Below are positions 9,001 through 15,895 of a stretch of DNA of 64,000 nt, piece after piece. This DNA comes from Anaerolineae bacterium (GTDB lineage: Bacteria; Chloroflexota; Anaerolineae; DRVO01): assembly GCA_013178015.1 (NCBI GenBank), contig JABLXR010000012.1, forward strand, positions 36,208 through 100,207, read 5' to 3'. How positions within the stretch are numbered: position 1 is the stretch's first letter; each line of letters opens with the position of its first letter. The notes beneath the pieces were generated by a model. It made no database searches, was not told the DNA's origin, and worked only from the letters and a program-made list of their open reading frames with translations. Both the position numbers and the translations under genes were made by a program.

Positions 9001-9148
9001 AGTTTGAGTCGTCGTGGTCCGCCCGCAGCGCCTCAGGGCACCAGTCCGTCTGCCACCGCACCGGCTCCAGCCGAATGCGGCGACGGTACACCTGGCCCAG
9101 CGTCTCGGCGATGCGCTGCTCCAGCTTGGCGATGGTGAAGCGCTCCAC
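6050..9148 (-). CDS. Alpha-mannosidase, glycoside hydrolase family 38
   Basis: 1032 aa, usual length. Retaining, zinc-dependent alpha-mannosidases remove terminal alpha-mannosyl residues from glycans. Residues 239-247 (HAHIDVAWL) give the metal ligands His241 and Asp243; LPDVFGYTWALPQIM carries the nucleophile Asp353. About 230 N-terminal residues form an extra beta-rich domain, and the C-terminal half is the beta-sandwich of the family. There is no signal peptide, so it is cytoplasmic and probably acts on imported mannosides. The start is GTG at 9148 behind GGAGGGAGG. It is monocistronic. The sugar importer at 12165-15643 could supply its substrate, but that is inference. Confidence 0.95.
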   Translation of the reverse strand: MERFTIAKLEQRIAETLGQVYRRRIRLEPVRWQTDWCPEALRADHDDSNWEAVTLPHFWGGRDVAVTIRARFRVPPDWGDQPVALRVELSEGMHVSGPDATAYLDGVPRQGVDVYHKEVLLPPAMRSGEHVLALEAYSGTRPDLHRFGGIELVMIDEDVRGFYYDARVALDSARLLSEDSYERVQIINALEEAIRALDFREPLGEAFGESAKRAREALRERLYDRPGAVDRPEVVGVGHAHIDVAWLWTLLHTRKKTGRTFLTVLRLMEQYPEYRFLQSQPQLYAFFRKDFPEEYEEVKRRVAEGRWEATGAMWLEADLNITGGESLVRQVLFGKRFLRREFGVESELLWLPDVFGYTWALPQIMARSGIKYFMTTKISWNEFNRFPYDTFRWQGLDGTQVLAHFITTPSQSWFATYNGRLTAEEVKGTWDAYQQKRLNASLLHAFGYGDGGGGPSADMLETARRLRNMPGLPRYRIGRADEFFRGLEAVRASAPVWNGELYLEFHRGTYTSQARTKRLNRKAELGLHQAEALAATHHLYGGGYPSEALNRSWQTVLLNQFHDILPGSSIGEVYAESAQQYGRVLETTGQIAEEALGALAGRVRTEQDSVLVYNGLGFERSGVAAVDLPEGSGHIGLTDEDGTPVLVQHLSDGRALASVRGVPAYGWKRLLVTDQLLSGGSPVAAAVGLLESPHLRVQFDEAGRIWSLVDKRRGREVMAQGEKGNRLLLFEDKPLNNDAWNIDVFYEEKMWEVDGPAEVTVIEEGPVRAGLEFRRQFLHSALVQRAYVYADVPRVDFETWVDWHERHLLLKVAFPVAVLSPRATYEIQFGNIERPTHRNTSWDYARFEVPAQRWADLSEGDYGVSLLNDCKYGYDIHDHVMRLSLLKSATSPDPEADQGEHRFTYSLYPHAGDWRPGTLEQAADLNLPLIGRLEAGHSGDLPPTWSLVWASSGNLVVETVKKAEDDDRLVVRVYEAHGRRGNGRLRFGLPIEEAHECNLIEDGEQPVSIDGQELSFHYLPYQIRTFKVRLGS

Positions 9149-9472
9149 CGTACCTCCCTCCGTTCTCGTGTGAGCTGCGACGAATGTTACCCGCCGGTGT
9201 CAATCGTGTCCATGGTGCCCGGTACCGAGCTTCATGCCACCTCGGCCAATATGTAAACTGGCATCTAACCTGCAATACATAACGCTGCTGGTGGTAGCCG
9301 TGGCCACGGCAGCCGCGTCAGCCCGCAGGAGGGCGTGGGCGCCTGGCCAGGGGGGTGTACCGGCCAACGCCTTGCGCGCTACGGGTGAGTCTGCGCTCAA
9401 GCAGAGGACAACCGGCGAGGCGGACACACCGGCCGCCATGACGCAGCACATGAGGGGAAGAAGGAGCCGGGA
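9149..9472. other. Intergenic region between divergent genes
   Basis: 324 bases between the alpha-mannosidase and recombinase starts. An AT-richer pocket at about 9240-9285 probably holds promoters. On the minus strand TTGCAG followed after 16 bases by CATATT is a weak candidate. I see no convincing gene or RNA here. Confidence 0.4.
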
Positions 9473-10351
9473 ATGCAGAAGGAAGTCGAGCAGTTTCTGC
9501 GCTACCTGAAGGAGCGCAAGAAGTACTCCGACAACACCATCGCGGCCTACCGCAACGACCTGACCCAGTTGAGCGAGTACCTAGCCTCCCGCAAGATCAG
9601 GGAATGGAGCCGGCTCTCCCGGCAGGACATCGTGGCCTTTGGCAACCACCTCAGGGAAAGGGACTACGCCCAGAGCACCATCGCCCGGAAGCTAGCGAGC
9701 ATACGGTCCTTCTGCCACTTTCTGACCGGCGGCGGAGTTCTGCCACAGGACCCGGCTCAGGGCTTGGGCTCGCCTCAAGTGGCCCGCCGCACTCCGCGGA
9801 CGCTTACCGACCAGGAGATATCGGCTCTCCTCGAGCTGCCCGGCCGCAGCCATACCCCGAAGGGGCGGCGCGACCGCGCTATCCTGGAGTTGCTGTACGC
9901 CACGGGCATGCGCGTCAGCGAACTCACCGCCCTCGATGTGGCCGACGTAGACCTCGATGCTGGCACGGTCTGCTGCGGAAACCGGCCGGCCACCCGAAGG
10001 GTGGTCGCCCTCGGCCGATCTGCCCGCGAGGCGCTGGGGTCCTACCTGGGTGAGGCGCGCCCGGCTCTGCTAGAAGGACGCAGGGAACAAGCGCTCTTCG
10101 TCAACCACCGCGGCGAGCGGCTCAGCCGGCAGGGTCTGTGGCTGGTCATCAAGCAGTACGCCGACCAACTGGGCCTGAAGGGAAGCATCACGCCCCACAC
10201 TCTGCGGCACTCGGCCGCCGCCAACAAGCTGCGACGGGGAGCGAACCTCTCGGAGGTTCAGCAGCTTCTCGGCCACGCCAGCGCCACCAGCACCCAGGTC
10301 TATGCTCGGATCGCTAGGAGCCACCGCCAGCGGGAACTGAGCGGCGAGTGA
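9473..10351 (+). CDS. XerC/XerD-like tyrosine recombinase
   Basis: 292 aa, the size of XerC/XerD. The N-terminal SAM-like core-binding domain (residues 1-90) contains SDNTIAAYRNDL. The catalytic domain shows Arg147 (ATGMRVSEL), His242 and Arg245 (HTLRH), His268 (LLGHAS) and nucleophile Tyr277 (VYARI). The lysine normally found in the beta-hairpin (about 168-178) is not visible; the stretch has arginines instead. AAGGAG precedes the ATG at 9473. Its TGA overlaps the GTG of the purine phosphorylase. It may be the chromosome dimer resolvase or a non-mobile relative; no dif site was found by eye. Confidence 0.85.
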   Translation: MQKEVEQFLRYLKERKKYSDNTIAAYRNDLTQLSEYLASRKIREWSRLSRQDIVAFGNHLRERDYAQSTIARKLASIRSFCHFLTGGGVLPQDPAQGLGSPQVARRTPRTLTDQEISALLELPGRSHTPKGRRDRAILELLYATGMRVSELTALDVADVDLDAGTVCCGNRPATRRVVALGRSAREALGSYLGEARPALLEGRREQALFVNHRGERLSRQGLWLVIKQYADQLGLKGSITPHTLRHSAAANKLRRGANLSEVQQLLGHASATSTQVYARIARSHRQRELSGE

Positions 10352-11160
10352 CTCCTGCACCAGACCCGAAAGACTGTCCGCTGTCGGCCGCCCTGGGCCG
10401 TCCAGCCCAGGTAGCCCTCAGCCTGGGAAGTGGGCTGGCCGCGACCGCACGGCACCTGGGCCTGGAGCCGGTGGCTACCTTCGCCGACGTCGGCCTGCCC
10501 CCGGTCGGCGTCGCCGGCCATGAGGGACGGGTGTCCGCGGGACAGGTCTCCGGAGTCGGGGTGGTGGCCTTCGAGGGGCGGCTGCACCTCTACGAGGGTC
10601 ATTCCCTGTCCACCGTCACCGGCTGGGTCCGGCTAGCCCGGTCCGCCGGTGCGAGTGCTTTCGTCCTGACCAATGCCGCCGGCGGTCTGGCTCCGGGCCT
10701 ACGTCCGGGAGACCTCATGCTGGTTACCGACCATATCAGTCTGCCCGGCCTGGTTGGGTACCCGGTAGGCCCCGGCACGCCCGACTATCCCTGGCCGCGC
10801 TTCATGGGACAGGACAGGCTATACGATGCCGGGCTGGCCGAGGCGGTGCGTCAGGCAGCGCTGGGACTGGGTCTGCCCTTAGCCGAGGGCGTCTATGCCA
10901 TGGTGCACGGCCCCGCCTATGAGACGCCTGCGGAACGTCTGGCCCTGGTGCGCCTGGGCGCCGATGCAGTGGGCATGTCCACTGCCCCCGAAGCCCTGGC
11001 GGCCTTCGCCATCGGAGGCCGGGTGCTGGCCCTCTCGGTCATCACGAACGTGGCCCATGCCCCTGCGCCACCCACACATGAGGAGGTGACTCGGGTGAGT
11101 CAGGCCGCCTCGGAGAAGCTAGCGGCCCTCCTCCGCGCCGTGATGCCGTCCCTCGGCTGA
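10348..11160 (+). CDS. Purine nucleoside phosphorylase
   Basis: 270 aa, the length of trimeric PNP (PNP-UDP family 2, PunA/XapA type). It splits purine nucleosides with phosphate to free base and ribose-1-phosphate; the base can feed hpt at 908. Visible motifs: SLGSGL at about 26-31 (phosphate loop), GHEGRV at about 57-62, GRLHLYEGHS at about 75-84, TNAAGGL at about 107-113, MVHGPAYETPAE at about 188-199 and VGMSTAPE at about 209-216. It starts at GTG 10348 inside the GTGA overlap with the recombinase stop, so translation is coupled. Confidence 0.92.
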   Translation: MTPAPDPKDCPLSAALGRPAQVALSLGSGLAATARHLGLEPVATFADVGLPPVGVAGHEGRVSAGQVSGVGVVAFEGRLHLYEGHSLSTVTGWVRLARSAGASAFVLTNAAGGLAPGLRPGDLMLVTDHISLPGLVGYPVGPGTPDYPWPRFMGQDRLYDAGLAEAVRQAALGLGLPLAEGVYAMVHGPAYETPAERLALVRLGADAVGMSTAPEALAAFAIGGRVLALSVITNVAHAPAPPTHEEVTRVSQAASEKLAALLRAVMPSLG

Positions 11161-11216
11161 GAAGCTCACCAACACCGCCGGTGGGCAGATCCCACTCGGT
11201 CGCCTGAAGCCCCAGA

Positions 11217-11246
11217 TTGCCCCGGCTGCGAACGGTCGGTTAGACT
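11217..11246 (+). promoter_or_regulatory. Candidate promoter of the 11264 gene
   Basis: TTGCCC (11217-11222), 18 bases, then TAGACT (11241-11246), about 18 bases before the GTG start. Confidence 0.4.
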
Positions 11247-11263
11247 ACCCGCACTCGTCTCGG

Positions 11264-12055
11264 GTGGTCCCCATGGTCGTATTCATCCGGAGTGTCTCAG
11301 ACAACTGGCTCTGGCTGGCCCTGGGCTTGCTCCTCCTGAGCCTCTGGTCGCTCCGGCAGGCTGCCCTCGCTCATCGCGAGTGCCGCTTCTCGATCTTCGG
11401 CCTGGAGAAGGAGCAAGCGCGTCGGCGCGTCTTCCGCTCCCTTCGGCGGTCCTTCGCGCTCCTCCTGATCATCGGAGGGCTCTATCTGGCCAACCTGCAT
11501 CTGGTGCCCCTCCTGCCCGAGCCCGAGGACCGCAGCGCCGATGCCGCCGCCTTGGTCGTCCCGACTATCACCTCCACACCTACGAGCACCCCCTGGGTCT
11601 CCCAGCCGGCAGTGGCCTGGCCCACCTCTTCGGCAGGAGGCGGAGGCACTCCTACACCCACGCCCACCCGCACGGTGACGCCCACGCCGGAGACCACCCC
11701 TACACCTACTCCGACGCCCGCGCCTGCGGTTCCATCCACCTCCGGCTGCGGCCATCCCGGGGTCCAGATAACCTCACCATCCCCCGGTGCGACCGTATCC
11801 GGCGTGGTCACCATCTCGGGGGTAGCCAACATCGAGGGCTTCCAGTTCTACAAAGTGGAGGTGGGCCAGGGCGACAACCCGGCGGCGTGGGCCGTGATCA
11901 GCGACGTGCGCCGGCAACCTGTGGACGGAGGGCAGCTTGAGAGCTGGAACACTGCTCCCTACCCGGCTGGCCCATACTGGCTACGCCTGGTAGTGGTGGA
12001 CCAGACGGGCAACTATCCCTCGCCGTGTGCCGTGAGAGTAGTGGTGGCGAAGTAG
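11264..12055 (+). CDS. Membrane protein with Thr-Pro linker and C-terminal Ig-like domain
   Basis: 263 aa. Two transmembrane segments (about 12-28 and 63-85) flank a basic cytoplasmic loop. A Ser/Thr-Pro linker (about 100-155, TPTPTPTRTVTPTP) follows. The last ~100 residues form a compact domain beginning CGHPGVQITSPSPG and ending CAVRVVVAK, whose two cysteines could pair. The same kind of domain is familiar at the C-terminus of Chloroflexota penicillin-binding proteins and other envelope proteins; here it stands on a small anchor without an enzyme. The start may be GTG 11264 or ATG 11273. The role is unknown; cell-surface location is inferred. Confidence 0.7.
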   Translation: MVPMVVFIRSVSDNWLWLALGLLLLSLWSLRQAALAHRECRFSIFGLEKEQARRRVFRSLRRSFALLLIIGGLYLANLHLVPLLPEPEDRSADAAALVVPTITSTPTSTPWVSQPAVAWPTSSAGGGGTPTPTPTRTVTPTPETTPTPTPTPAPAVPSTSGCGHPGVQITSPSPGATVSGVVTISGVANIEGFQFYKVEVGQGDNPAAWAVISDVRRQPVDGGQLESWNTAPYPAGPYWLRLVVVDQTGNYPSPCAVRVVVAK

Positions 12056-12081
12056 GGACGGCACCCATGGCCGCCTAACGA

Positions 12082-12114
12082 TCCTGGGGGCGAACACGAG
12101 GTTCGTCCCCAGGA
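12082..12114. terminator. Hairpin between convergent genes
   Basis: Arms 12082-12095 and 12101-12114 pair over 14 positions (one G-U) around a 5-base loop, between the stops of the 11264 gene and the permease gene. There is no clear T-tract on either strand. Confidence 0.6.
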
Positions 12115-12164
12115 CGTGCCTATCGTTGCGTCCAGGCTTGGCGCCCCCCTGCGTGGCTGGTGCT

Positions 12165-13061
12165 CTAGCGGCCGGCCAGCCCCGTCAGCGCGATGCCCCG
12201 CATGAAGTACCTCTGGGCGGAGAAGAAGAGGATAATGACCGGAATCACCATCACGGTGGCTGCGGCCATGATCTGGTTCCACTCCCCGCCGTACATCCCC
12301 TGCATAGCCCGCAGCCCGATGGCCATGGTGAACTTCTCCCGCGTGTTCAGGTAGATGAGCGGAGCCAGGAACTCATTCCAGTGCGACTGGAAGGAGAAGA
12401 TGGCCATGGCCGCGATCACCGGCCCCGACAGGGGCAGCATGACGTTCCACCAGATGCGGAACGAAGAAGCCCCATCCAACCTAGCCGCCTCCTCCAACTC
12501 GTAGGGAAGGCCCATGAAGAACTGGCGGGTCAGGAATATGAAGAAGGCTCCACCTCCGAAGAAGGCGGGCACGGTCAAGGGGAAGAAGGTATCCACCAGC
12601 TTCAGCTGAGACCACAGCAAGTAAGTGGGGATAAGGGTCACGATCCCCGGCAGCATCATCGTGCTGATGCACAGGCCGAAGAAGAAATCGCGCCCCGGGT
12701 AGCGCAGCCGGGCGAAGGAGTAGGCCACGAGCGTGGCCGTGGTCAAGCCGCCGATCATGTTCACGATCACGATGAAGATAGTGTTGATCATGAAGCGGCC
12801 AAAGGGTAGCGCCGGTATCTGGAAGATCTTGACGTAGTTCTCCCACGCCACCGGCTTCGGGATCCACTGGGGAGGGAAGGTGAACTCCTGCCCGGATACC
12901 TTCAGCGAAGTGGACACCAGCCACGCCAGGGGCATCATGAACACGACACACAGCCCCGCGATCACCACGTACATCACCGCTCGGAAGACCAGGTCTCGGA
13001 AGCTGGTTCGCTCCAGCAGACCCGGTTCGCGCCTAATGCTCGCGTCGGTCGCGGTTGCCAA
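12165..13061 (-). CDS. Sugar ABC transporter permease (MalG/UgpE type)
   Basis: 298 aa with six predicted membrane helices. It is the second of two permeases forming the membrane channel of a CUT1 sugar importer. The EAA loop reads EAARLDGASSFRIWWNVMLP, the contact site for the ATPase. The SLKVSGQEFTFPP stretch after the first helix is typical of MalG-like subunits. It starts at TTG 13061 with AAGGAGGT about 7 bases before, 15 bases after the stop of the other permease. No ATP-binding subunit follows; the hairpin at 12082 ends the operon. Confidence 0.92.
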   Translation of the reverse strand: MATATDASIRREPGLLERTSFRDLVFRAVMYVVIAGLCVVFMMPLAWLVSTSLKVSGQEFTFPPQWIPKPVAWENYVKIFQIPALPFGRFMINTIFIVIVNMIGGLTTATLVAYSFARLRYPGRDFFFGLCISTMMLPGIVTLIPTYLLWSQLKLVDTFFPLTVPAFFGGGAFFIFLTRQFFMGLPYELEEAARLDGASSFRIWWNVMLPLSGPVIAAMAIFSFQSHWNEFLAPLIYLNTREKFTMAIGLRAMQGMYGGEWNQIMAAATVMVIPVIILFFSAQRYFMRGIALTGLAGR

Positions 13062-13076
13062 AGCCTACCTCCTTCG

Positions 13077-14024
13077 TCAGGCTCTTGGGGTCTCGCCCTC
13101 GTAGTAGACCCAGACGTCGGCGAGCCGGAACTGAATGAGAGTGAGGGTGAGTATGATCAGAAACAGCACCCAGGCCATGGTGCAGGCGTAGCCCATGCGC
13201 CAGAACTCCCAGGCGTTGCGGTACAGGTACAGCACGTAGAACAGGCTCTCGTCTCGCGGTCCGCCATTAGTGGCGATGAAGGAGGCAGTGAACACCTGGA
13301 ACGAGCCAATGATCCCCATGATCAAGTTGAAGAAGAGCGTGGGAGAGAGCATCGGGAGGGTGATCTTACGGAACATGGCCACCGCGTTGGCCCCATCTAT
13401 CTTGGCTGCCTCGTACAGGTGCTCCGGGATGCCCTGCAGGCCGGCGAGGAAGATGATCATCTGCCCGCCCACGCCCCAGAGGGACATGATGATGAAGGTG
13501 TTCTTCACCATCTTGGGGTCGTAGAACCAGGCCTGCGAGCTCATGCCCACTCTCCTTAGGAGCGAGTTGGCCAATCCGAACTCCGGGTTGAATATCCACA
13601 TCCACAGCAGGACGGAGGCTACGGTGGGGACGATGGAGGGCATGTAGAACATGGTTCGGAAGACGTTGATGAACCTGAGTTTCAGATTCATCATCAACGC
13701 CAGCATCAGGGCTACCGAAAGCTGCAGCGGAACGGCCAGGAAGGTGTAGTAAGCCGTGTTGCTCAGCGACTTGTAGAACAGGCTGTCTATGAGCAGCCGC
13801 TGGTAGTTCCTGGTTCCTACCCATTCGGGTGCCACCACGATCTCGTACCGCATAAACGAGAGCACCAGCGAAGCGATCATGGGCCCTGCGGTGAACAGCA
13901 GGAACCCAACGAGCCAGGGGCTCATAAAAAGGTACCCGTCTGCTACTTCCCGCCAGTGAAGGGTCGAGCCCAGGAAGCGCCTCCGCGGGGCCGCCTGCCT
14001 CACGGCCACGGTCTGTTGGCTCAC
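13077..14024 (-). CDS. Sugar ABC transporter permease (MalF/UgpA type)
   Basis: 315 aa from GTG 14024, selected because GGAGGA lies 7 bases upstream; an earlier GTG at 14069 has no ribosome site. Six helices are expected, beginning at YLFMSPWLVGFLLF. The EAA loop is EAAKIDGANAVAMFRKITLP. It pairs with the permease at 12165 and takes sugar from the lipoprotein at 14129. The intergenic stem-loop at 14076 separates it from the binding-protein gene. Confidence 0.92.
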   Translation of the reverse strand: MSQQTVAVRQAAPRRRFLGSTLHWREVADGYLFMSPWLVGFLLFTAGPMIASLVLSFMRYEIVVAPEWVGTRNYQRLLIDSLFYKSLSNTAYYTFLAVPLQLSVALMLALMMNLKLRFINVFRTMFYMPSIVPTVASVLLWMWIFNPEFGLANSLLRRVGMSSQAWFYDPKMVKNTFIIMSLWGVGGQMIIFLAGLQGIPEHLYEAAKIDGANAVAMFRKITLPMLSPTLFFNLIMGIIGSFQVFTASFIATNGGPRDESLFYVLYLYRNAWEFWRMGYACTMAWVLFLIILTLTLIQFRLADVWVYYEGETPRA

Positions 14025-14075
14025 TACCAGTCCTCCCACCAAATGCATCCGAGCCGACAGCGGCAACACATAGCC

Positions 14076-14122
14076 CCGGTTGAGGGGCTCGGAGGAAGGT
14101 GCCTGCCGATCCCCTCAACCGG
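14076..14122 (-). promoter_or_regulatory. Intercistronic stem-loop after the binding-protein gene
   Basis: A perfect 12-base inverted repeat (14076-14087 with 14111-14122, 23-base loop) lies between the binding-protein stop and the permease start. Such structures often protect the upstream message or cut read-through, giving more binding protein than permease. There is no T-tract. Confidence 0.55.
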
Positions 14123-14128
14123 CTACCA

Positions 14129-15643
14129 CTAGTAGGTGGGCGGAAGTTCGCCCGTCTCCAGGAGCTGGTTGACTCCTGCCGCCATCCGTTTGAGAGCCTC
14201 CGGCACTGTTAGCTCGTCCTTGGTCTTGGGGTTGTAGAGGATATCGTAGTACTTGTTGAGGATCTGCCACATCTCCGCGTGGACCTTGGTGATCTGCTCC
14301 TGGTTGGCGTACTCCATTGACTGCACGAACACCTCTTCGTGCTCGGGAGTATCCGGCCGGACAAAGGCCTCCGAGTTCGCCACGCTGGGCCTGGTCGGCA
14401 TGGCTCGCCCCAGTTGCGTGATGCGGCTCTGGCCGTCGTGGCTCAGCATGTACTTGATGAAACCCCAGGCCGGCTCTCGCTTGAACTCGGGCAAGATTGT
14501 GGGCATCGTCCAGCCATCGAAAGACTGCCGGGTGAGCCGCACACCGTTCGGGTGCCGGGGGAAGTGAAACACGTCCCAGTTGACCGATCGGTTGCCGTCG
14601 GCGTCAGTCGTCGCCCGCCTCACCTGAGGGAAGAACCAGGGCCCAGTCCGCTGCCCGCCGATCCTGCCTGAAACGAACTGATCTATGCCGCTGATGCCTA
14701 CCATGTCCTGACCGGCCAAAGGACAGATGCGGTCCACGTGCATCCAGTTCCAGAAGATCTGGTGTACTTCCACCGACTCTGGAGTATCCAGGGCGCAGGC
14801 GCTCAGGTCCTCAGTCAGGTTGTTCACCCGCCCGCCCGACCAGGTCCACAGGATAGGCAGGCTCCCGGCGCCACCAGGCCAGGGGAATCCACCCCTCTCC
14901 ATCGAGCCATCTGGTCTCAGCACCCGAATCGTGTCCATGGCCACGAAGAAGTCGTCAATGCTCCAATTTGCGCCATTGTCCTCCGGGATCTTGGCCCCAG
15001 CGGCCTCCCAGACGTCCAGGTTCAGAAACCAGAGAACCGGACCGCCCTCCGCGGGCATGGCGTAGCGCGTGCCCTGCATGAACCGCTGAGCTTCCTTGTC
15101 CCACTTGAAGTACTCTTGAGTCAGAGGGAAGAAGTCGTCCAGATTGAGCTCAGCAGCGTCCCTTTCCACCAACGGATCCATGTCCATGTACAGCCCCTTG
15201 TCCGCATACTTGGGCAAGGGCTCCTCCTGAATGAACATCACATCCGGAGGATCATTGGCAGCAAACATGGCCTGAATCTTGGTCTCGTACTGCTGAGGGA
15301 TGTGCATGGTCACCACCGTCACACCCTCGTTGGCATCCGTGTACTCCTGCGCCAACTGCCGCCACAGCTCGGCCTCATCCGGATCCCCCCAGTGGCTGTA
15401 GCGCAGTATCACTCCCTCCCCCCTCTGCTGGGGCGCCCCCTGCTCTACTACCACCGTCTCCTTGACGACCACCGTCTCCTTCACGATCTGAGGAGTGCCC
15501 TCGACAATCTTGGTGACCTCCTTCTCCACCACCCGCTCGATCACCTGCGGCGTGGGCGTCGCCCCGCAAGCCGACAACACCGCTCCTCCCCCCACGCCCA
15601 GGCCCAGCAACCCCATGAACCGCCGTCTGCTCAAGTTCGCCAT
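14129..15643 (-). CDS. Extracellular sugar-binding lipoprotein of an ABC importer
   Basis: 504 aa from ATG 15643, with GGGAGGTGGGAGA directly upstream. The N-terminus SRRRFMGLLGLG is twin-arginine-like and ends in the lipobox LSAC (Cys26), so the protein is probably exported and tethered to the membrane. Residues 27-75 form a Val/Glu/Lys/Thr-rich linker (VIERVVEKEVTKIVEG) common in Chloroflexota binding proteins. The rest is a family 1 solute-binding fold (for example LRYSHWGDPDEAELWRQL). It is the first gene of the importer operon. A TAGGCTATAGT box ends at 15752, about 110 bases upstream. The substrate is unknown; an oligosaccharide is likely. Confidence 0.9.
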   Translation of the reverse strand: MANLSRRRFMGLLGLGVGGGAVLSACGATPTPQVIERVVEKEVTKIVEGTPQIVKETVVVKETVVVEQGAPQQRGEGVILRYSHWGDPDEAELWRQLAQEYTDANEGVTVVTMHIPQQYETKIQAMFAANDPPDVMFIQEEPLPKYADKGLYMDMDPLVERDAAELNLDDFFPLTQEYFKWDKEAQRFMQGTRYAMPAEGGPVLWFLNLDVWEAAGAKIPEDNGANWSIDDFFVAMDTIRVLRPDGSMERGGFPWPGGAGSLPILWTWSGGRVNNLTEDLSACALDTPESVEVHQIFWNWMHVDRICPLAGQDMVGISGIDQFVSGRIGGQRTGPWFFPQVRRATTDADGNRSVNWDVFHFPRHPNGVRLTRQSFDGWTMPTILPEFKREPAWGFIKYMLSHDGQSRITQLGRAMPTRPSVANSEAFVRPDTPEHEEVFVQSMEYANQEQITKVHAEMWQILNKYYDILYNPKTKDELTVPEALKRMAAGVNQLLETGELPPTY

Positions 15644-15789
15644 TCTCCCACCTCCCCTGTCGAAGGCGCCGGCCGTTGGCCGGCCAACTACGGATCGGTC
15701 TACATCTACGGAGCGCACCCTGCGATACTGGCCACGCAGGGGCACGAAAGCACTATAGCCTAATCTCACCCACGATTCCTGACTTCATT

Positions 15790-15819
15790 CTGACACGGTC
15801 TTGACATGCCGAGTACACT
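15790..15819 (+). promoter_or_regulatory. Weak candidate promoter of the HTH-receiver gene
   Basis: CTGACA (15790-15795), 18 bases, TACACT (15814-15819). It would place the message start near 15826, downstream of the in-frame ATG at 15806, supporting the ATG at 15896. Confidence 0.25.
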
Positions 15820-15895
15820 CGGGTTGCTGGCCAGAGCGGGCTGCCGTAAGCTCAATGGGTGGTACCGCCCCCTAGCCAGGCCAGAGGTCCATGGT

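Noticed and set aside
9234..9509. Small plus-strand gene of 91 codons before the recombinase
   Set aside because: No ribosome site or motif; it overlaps the recombinase start in another frame.
14738..15763. Plus-strand frame of 341 codons
   Set aside because: Antisense to the sugar-binding protein, which has clear lipoprotein and family features.
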